Both the position numbers and the translations under genes were made by a program. A stretch of DNA of 64,000 bases from Mycolicibacterium mucogenicum DSM 44124. Its GTDB lineage: Bacteria > Actinomycetota > Actinomycetes > Mycobacteriales > Mycobacteriaceae. The stretch covers positions 2,294,001 through 2,358,000 of the forward strand of contig NZ_CP062008.1 of NCBI RefSeq assembly GCF_005670685.2, read 5' to 3'. How positions within the stretch are numbered: position 1 is the stretch's first letter; every line of letters begins with the position of its first letter. Below are positions 60,120 to 64,000 of this stretch, one piece after another. Below the pieces are notes generated by a model. The model saw nothing but the letters and a program-made list of their open reading frames with translations. It did not search any database and had not been told where the DNA came from.

Positions 60120-60620
60120 GATCTGCAACCGTATGTCGACGGGGTTCGGCTGGAGCTGGAAATCGCCGCTGCGGCCGGTGGCGAGGAAGCAGCTGAGCTC
60201 GCCGAACGGCTCACCGCGCCACTGGACTCCGCCTTGCGGCTGGCGCTTCTCGAGGCGCTGTCCGAAGGGGCCGAGCACATCACCCGCGAACTGGCGCCCG
60301 CGTCGGTCGACGTGCGCCTGCGCGGCCGAGACCCGGAGTTCGCTGTGACCGGGCTGGCGACCGATGCCGATCCGCGCGGTGCGAACCCTGCCGATACGGA
60401 CCTTCCCGACGGGGACGCAGTGCCGGCCGGCGACGACGGCGGAACCTGGCGCGTCACCCTCCGGCTGCCCGAAGCCCTGCGCGGTGGCGTCGATGCCGCC
60501 GCCCGACGCGACGGCCTGTCGGTCAACGCCTGGCTGGTGCGCGCGGTCGGAGCCGCCCTCGGCGGGTCGACGCCACGTGACCGAAAGCGCGGCAACACCG
60601 TCACCGGCTGGGTCCGCTGA
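60117..60620 (+). CDS. ribbon-helix-helix protein (HicB-antitoxin-like)
   Basis: A 167-aa protein. The C-terminal part contains a ribbon-helix-helix DNA-binding unit: the strand WRVTLRLPEALRG, then DAAARRDGLSVNAWLVRAVGAAL (~residues 110-150). The N-terminal part (~1-95) is a helical, acidic domain with a stretch on residues 60-75 rich in charged residues. Such proteins are annotated as HicB-type antitoxin relatives and often precede a DUF4097 gene, as here. No toxin gene is adjacent, so it is more likely an autoregulator. It is coupled to the next gene with a 44-bp gap. Confidence 0.75.
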   Translation: MDLQPYVDGVRLELEIAAAAGGEEAAELAERLTAPLDSALRLALLEALSEGAEHITRELAPASVDVRLRGRDPEFAVTGLATDADPRGANPADTDLPDGDAVPAGDDGGTWRVTLRLPEALRGGVDAAARRDGLSVNAWLVRAVGAALGGSTPRDRKRGNTVTGWVR

Positions 60621-60664
60621 CGACGCCGAACACAAGAAAACCCATCCACCGATCGGAGACCACA

Positions 60665-61465
60665 ATGCGAACTTTTCCCACGCCCGGCCCCATCACCGCC
60701 GCGATCGAACTGGGTGCCGGCGCGGTGCATGTCACCGCTGCCGACCGCGCTGACACCGAGGTGCGCGTGACGCCGCGTGACCCGCTGCGGGCGGCCGACG
60801 TCCGGGCGGCCGAGCAGGCGCACATCGATTTCGCCAACGGCGCGCTGACGGTGACCGTCGGCAAGAAGCTGCTGTCGCTGTCGCGCGGTGCGGTCAACGT
60901 CGACATCGCGTTGCCGTCGCTGTCGAGGCTCGCGGTCGCGGTGTCATCAGCGGACCTGCGGGTCGACGGAACAGTCGGCGACTGCCGGTTCGACGCCGCC
61001 AGTGGCAACGCCACCCTCGACGCTGTCGAGGGAAACATCAAGGCCGCCACCGCTTCCGGTGACCTGGCAGTCCGCCGCGTGCTGGGCAACGCCAACGCGT
61101 CCACGGCTTCGGGGGAGCTGTCGATCGACGGCCTCGACGGCGGCCTGAAGTTTCAGGCAGCCAGTGGCTCGGCGACCGTCGGCACCTTGCGCGGGAGCGC
61201 GCACAGCCGGACCGCGTCCGGATCGCTGACCGTGGCCGCCGCCGAGTCGGGATCGATTTCCGCCGCGACCGCCAGCGGCGACGTCGAGGTCGGCGTGGCC
61301 CAGGGGACCGCCGCGAACCTCGATCTGGACAGCCGGTCCGGGACCGTGCGCAGCGACCTGACTCCCGCGGCAGGACCCGAGAACGACGACCGGCGGCTGA
61401 CCGTGCACGCCCGCACCGCCTCGGGCGACATCACCATCCGGCGCGCCACGACTGTGCCGGCCTGA
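60665..61465 (+). CDS. DUF4097 beta-repeat protein
   Basis: A 266-aa DUF4097 protein, a right-handed beta-solenoid-like fold. From about residue 95 a motif of the form TASG(D/E/S)L recurs roughly every 19-20 residues (ATASGDLAV, STASGELSI, RTASGSLTV, ATASGDVEV, RTASGDITI). No signal peptide or anchor is seen, so it is probably cytosolic. The function of the family is unknown. It is co-transcribed with the RHH protein, which probably controls it. Confidence 0.8.
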   Translation: MRTFPTPGPITAAIELGAGAVHVTAADRADTEVRVTPRDPLRAADVRAAEQAHIDFANGALTVTVGKKLLSLSRGAVNVDIALPSLSRLAVAVSSADLRVDGTVGDCRFDAASGNATLDAVEGNIKAATASGDLAVRRVLGNANASTASGELSIDGLDGGLKFQAASGSATVGTLRGSAHSRTASGSLTVAAAESGSISAATASGDVEVGVAQGTAANLDLDSRSGTVRSDLTPAAGPENDDRRLTVHARTASGDITIRRATTVPA

Positions 61466-61553
61466 CGCGGTGCCTCGTCCCCGCGACCCGTCGTTGCTGA
61501 TCTGATGTGCCACCACCGGCGCCGAAGCCCGGCCGGGGCGGCACAATAGAGAC

Positions 61554-62714
61554 GTGAGTGAGCGGCTACGAGTCCTGGTGCTCGGCAGTACCGGGTCGAT
61601 CGGTACCCAGGCCCTGGAGGTGATCGCCGCCAACCCCGACCGGTTCGAGATCGTCGGCCTGGCGGCCGGCGGCGGCAATGCCGAACTGCTGGCCCGGCAG
61701 CGTGCCGAGACGGGCGTCACCAACATCGCGGTGGCCGACGTCGCCGCGGCCGAGCGCATCGGGGACGTCACGTACGCGGGCGCCGACGCCGCCACTCGGC
61801 TGGTCGAGGACACCGACGCCGACGTCGTCCTCAACTCCCTGGTCGGCGCGCTCGGGCTGAAGCCGACGCTGGCGGCGCTGCACTCGGGTGCCCGCCTTGC
61901 CCTCGCGAACAAGGAATCGCTGGTCGCCGGCGGACCGCTGGTGCTCAAGGCGGCGAAGCCCGGCCAGATCGTGCCCGTCGACTCCGAGCATTCGGCGCTG
62001 GCCCAGTGCCTGCGCGGCGGCACGAGCGACGAAGTGGCCCGGCTGGTGCTCACCGCGTCGGGCGGACCGTTCCGCGGTTGGGCCGCCAAGGACCTCGAGG
62101 ACGTCACCCCCGAGCAGGCCGGTGCCCACCCCACCTGGTCCATGGGGCCGATGAACACCCTGAACTCGGCGTCACTGGTCAACAAGGGGCTCGAGCTCAT
62201 CGAGACCCACCTGCTGTTCGGCATCGACTACGACCGCATCGACGTCGTGGTGCACCCGCAGTCCATCGTGCATTCGATGGTCACCTTCACCGACGGCTCG
62301 ACGCTCGCGCAGGCCAGCCCGCCCGACATGAAGCTGCCCATCGCGCTGGCACTGGGCTGGCCGGCGCGCGTCCCGGGCGCCGCCCTGGCGTGCGACTGGA
62401 CCACGGCCTCGACCTGGGAGTTCGAGCCACTGAACGACGATGTCTTCCCGGCGGTCCGGCTGGCCCGCGAGGCCGGTACCCGCGGCGGTTGTCTGACCGC
62501 GGTCTACAACGCCGCCAACGAAGAGGCGGCGGCAGCGTTCCTCGACGGCCGGATCAGGTTCCCGGCGATCGTGCGGACTGTTGCTGACGTCCTGGGCGCC
62601 GCGGATCAATGGGCCGCCGAACCCAGTACCGTGGAGGACGTACTCGATGCGCAGGATTGGGCCCGGGACCGGGCGCGGCGCATCGTCGCACAGGAGGTTG
62701 TGCCCGCCCGATGA
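61554..62714 (+). CDS. dxr: 1-deoxy-D-xylulose-5-phosphate reductoisomerase
   Basis: DXR, 386 aa, the second enzyme of the MEP isoprenoid pathway, converting DXP to MEP with NADPH and a divalent metal. The NADPH motif [13 protein letters not shown] is at ~8-20. The metal-binding and active-site segment [11 protein letters not shown] is near residue 120, followed by [13 protein letters not shown], and the active-site loop includes [10 protein letters not shown]. It starts with GTG; a CACAAT six bases upstream may be the -10 of a leaderless transcript. It is coupled to rip1 by ATGA, as in M. tuberculosis. Confidence 0.96.
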   Translation: MSERLRVLVLGSTGSIGTQALEVIAANPDRFEIVGLAAGGGNAELLARQRAETGVTNIAVADVAAAERIGDVTYAGADAATRLVEDTDADVVLNSLVGALGLKPTLAALHSGARLALANKESLVAGGPLVLKAAKPGQIVPVDSEHSALAQCLRGGTSDEVARLVLTASGGPFRGWAAKDLEDVTPEQAGAHPTWSMGPMNTLNSASLVNKGLELIETHLLFGIDYDRIDVVVHPQSIVHSMVTFTDGSTLAQASPPDMKLPIALALGWPARVPGAALACDWTTASTWEFEPLNDDVFPAVRLAREAGTRGGCLTAVYNAANEEAAAAFLDGRIRFPAIVRTVADVLGAADQWAAEPSTVEDVLDAQDWARDRARRIVAQEVVPAR

Positions 62715-63946
62715 TGTATGCGATCGGCATCGTGCTCTTTGCGCTGGGCCTGCTGGTATCGGTGGCCCTGCACGAGTGCGGCCACATGTGGGTGGCGCGG
62801 GCCACCGGGATGAAGGTGCGGCGGTACTTCGTCGGCTTCGGCCCGACGCTGTGGTCCACGCACCGGCCGAACCGGCTCGGCTCGACCGAGTACGGCATCA
62901 AGGCCGTCCCGCTGGGCGGCTTCTGCGACATCGCGGGCATGACGTCGGTCGACGAGATCGCGCCGCAGGACGAGCCCTACGCGATGTACAAGCAGAAGGT
63001 GTGGAAGCGCGTCGCGGTGCTGTTCGCCGGACCCGCGATGAACATCGTCATCGGCCTGGTGCTGATCTACGGCATCGCGGTGTCGTGGGGCCTGCCGGAC
63101 CTCCACGCGCCGACCAGCGCGGTGATCGGTGAGACCGCTTGTGTCGCACCGCAGGTCGCCAAGACGGGGGACAACCCGTTCGGGCCGTGCCCGCACCCGG
63201 GCGCCGGACCTGCTGCGGCGGCGGGCCTGAAAGCCGGGGACGTTGTGGTCAAGGTCGGCGACAAGCCGGTCAGCACGTTCGAGGAGATGGCGAAGGCCAT
63301 CCGCGGCCTCAGCGGCGCCGTCCCCGTCGTGTACGAACGCGGCGGACGGACGTTCACCACCACCGTCAACGTCGAGCAGACGCAGCGATTCACGAACAAG
63401 GACTCCGACACCGCTGCGACGGTCGGCGCCATCGGCGTGACCGCGCCGCCGCAGCCCGGACCGACGCAGTACAACGTGCTGACCGCGATACCCGCGACGT
63501 TCACCTTCACCGGTGACCTGTCCGTCGAACTGGGTAAGTCGCTGGCGAAGATTCCGACCAAGATCGGCGCGCTCGTCCATTCGATCGCCGGCGGCGAGCG
63601 GGACAAGGAGACTCCCATCAGCGTCGTCGGCGCCAGCCGGATCGGCGGGGAGACCGTCGAACACGGCATCTGGGTGATGTTCTGGTTCTTCCTGGCGCAG
63701 TTGAACTTCGTCCTCGCCGCGGTAAACCTGCTGCCGCTGCTGCCGTTCGACGGTGGACACATCGCGGTGGCGACTTTCGAGAAGATCCGCAACATGATTC
63801 GCGCGGCCCGCGGCAAAGTCGCCGCGGCGCCGGTGAACTACCTCAAGTTGATGCCGGCCACCTATGTCGTGCTGGTGGTGGTCGGCGGCTACATGCTGTT
63901 GACCGTGACGGCAGACTTCGTGAACCCCATTCGACTTTTCCAGTAG
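62711..63946 (+). CDS. rip1: site-2 membrane protease Rip1
   Basis: Rip1, 411 aa, an intramembrane zinc metalloprotease that cleaves anti-sigma factors and is central to mycobacterial cell-envelope regulation. The zinc motif HECGH is at residues ~21-25 in the first membrane segment. A PDZ domain covers ~150-250 ([21 protein letters not shown]). The third zinc ligand is in [12 protein letters not shown] near residue 350. The ATG at 62711 overlaps the dxr stop as ATGA; a longer upstream frame is not conserved. It precedes ispG. Confidence 0.95.
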   Translation: MMYAIGIVLFALGLLVSVALHECGHMWVARATGMKVRRYFVGFGPTLWSTHRPNRLGSTEYGIKAVPLGGFCDIAGMTSVDEIAPQDEPYAMYKQKVWKRVAVLFAGPAMNIVIGLVLIYGIAVSWGLPDLHAPTSAVIGETACVAPQVAKTGDNPFGPCPHPGAGPAAAAGLKAGDVVVKVGDKPVSTFEEMAKAIRGLSGAVPVVYERGGRTFTTTVNVEQTQRFTNKDSDTAATVGAIGVTAPPQPGPTQYNVLTAIPATFTFTGDLSVELGKSLAKIPTKIGALVHSIAGGERDKETPISVVGASRIGGETVEHGIWVMFWFFLAQLNFVLAAVNLLPLLPFDGGHIAVATFEKIRNMIRAARGKVAAAPVNYLKLMPATYVVLVVVGGYMLLTVTADFVNPIRLFQ

Positions 63947-63955
63947 GAGACCGTG

Positions 63956-64000
63956 ATGACCTCCATCGGTTTGGGTATGCCGGGCGTCGGCAGCGAGCCC
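63956..64000 (+). CDS. ispG: ispG (gcpE) start, 4-hydroxy-3-methylbut-2-enyl diphosphate synthase, partial
   Basis: Only the first 15 codons are visible: MTSIGLGMPGVGSEP, before the right edge cuts the gene. The GLGMP start and the position directly after dxr and rip1 match the mycobacterial gcpE/ispG gene, an iron-sulfur enzyme of the MEP pathway. It follows rip1 by nine bases. The assignment rests mostly on gene order. Confidence 0.75.
   Translation, partial: MTSIGLGMPGVGSEP

Noticed and set aside
60947..62224. 425-codon open frame antisense to the DUF4097 gene and dxr
   Set aside because: Low-complexity Ser/Arg/Ala translation over a certain gene (dxr).

Overview
The window is high-GC actinobacterial DNA, and everything points to a non-tuberculous, probably fast-growing Mycobacterium (Mycolicibacterium). 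From memory of the M. tuberculosis map, the housekeeping backbone runs in the order of the Rv2898c-to-Rv2868c region: yraN, yifB, dprA, viuB, xerC, an M23 peptidase, rpsB, tsf, an amiC-like amidase, pyrH, frr, cdsA, rlmN, a DUF2631 protein, dxr, rip1, ispG. The start of ispG is cut by the right edge. No rRNA, tRNA, CRISPR array or insertion sequence was seen.

Three accessory blocks sit in this backbone. (1) 7375-17837, between dprA and viuB: a seven-gene minus-strand catabolic operon (VOC-type extradiol dioxygenase, FAH-family hydrolase, acyl-CoA synthetase, PlsC-type acyltransferase, FAD monooxygenase, amidohydrolase, cytochrome P450). It is divergent from a TetR gene, with two palindromic operators between them; a membrane-anchored glycosidase follows. 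(2) 23624-34166, between tsf and pyrH: a nitrogen/amide block (fmdB/fmdA divergent pair, MarR regulator, AmiC-like sensor, NCS1 permease, amidase), then a three-gene membrane cassette built around a glutathionylspermidine-synthase-type ATP-grasp enzyme and DUF350, then a MarR regulator divergent from a methyltransferase whose reading frame is broken. (3) 38603-61465, between rlmN and dxr: two paralogous TetR regulators around a kinase-like gene, three P450s, a 3Fe-4S ferredoxin, dehydrogenases, and a long operon (51302-58148) ending in a Baeyer-Villiger monooxygenase and an esterase, plus ArsR-SulP, FHA, DUF1275 and DUF4097 genes.

The most interesting signal is a repeated regulatory element of block 3. 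Six sites share the form TTACA-N14-TGT(A/C)A with identical spacing. They lie before the kinase gene, between TetR and the first P450, before the ferredoxin/P450/SDR operon, before the BVMO operon, before an orphan 196-aa gene, and at the start of an SRPBCC gene. This suggests one regulon for oxidative breakdown of a cyclic or terpenoid-like substrate: P450 hydroxylation, dehydrogenation, Baeyer-Villiger insertion, then lactone/ester hydrolysis. The two adjacent TetR proteins are the natural regulator candidates.

The left end (1-3902) holds the start of an alpha/beta hydrolase and a plus-strand operon of a CoA-transferase, a thioesterase and an IlvX-like thiamine-diphosphate enzyme, closed by a strong terminator. 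A 55-residue secreted peptide gene lies between this operon and yraN.
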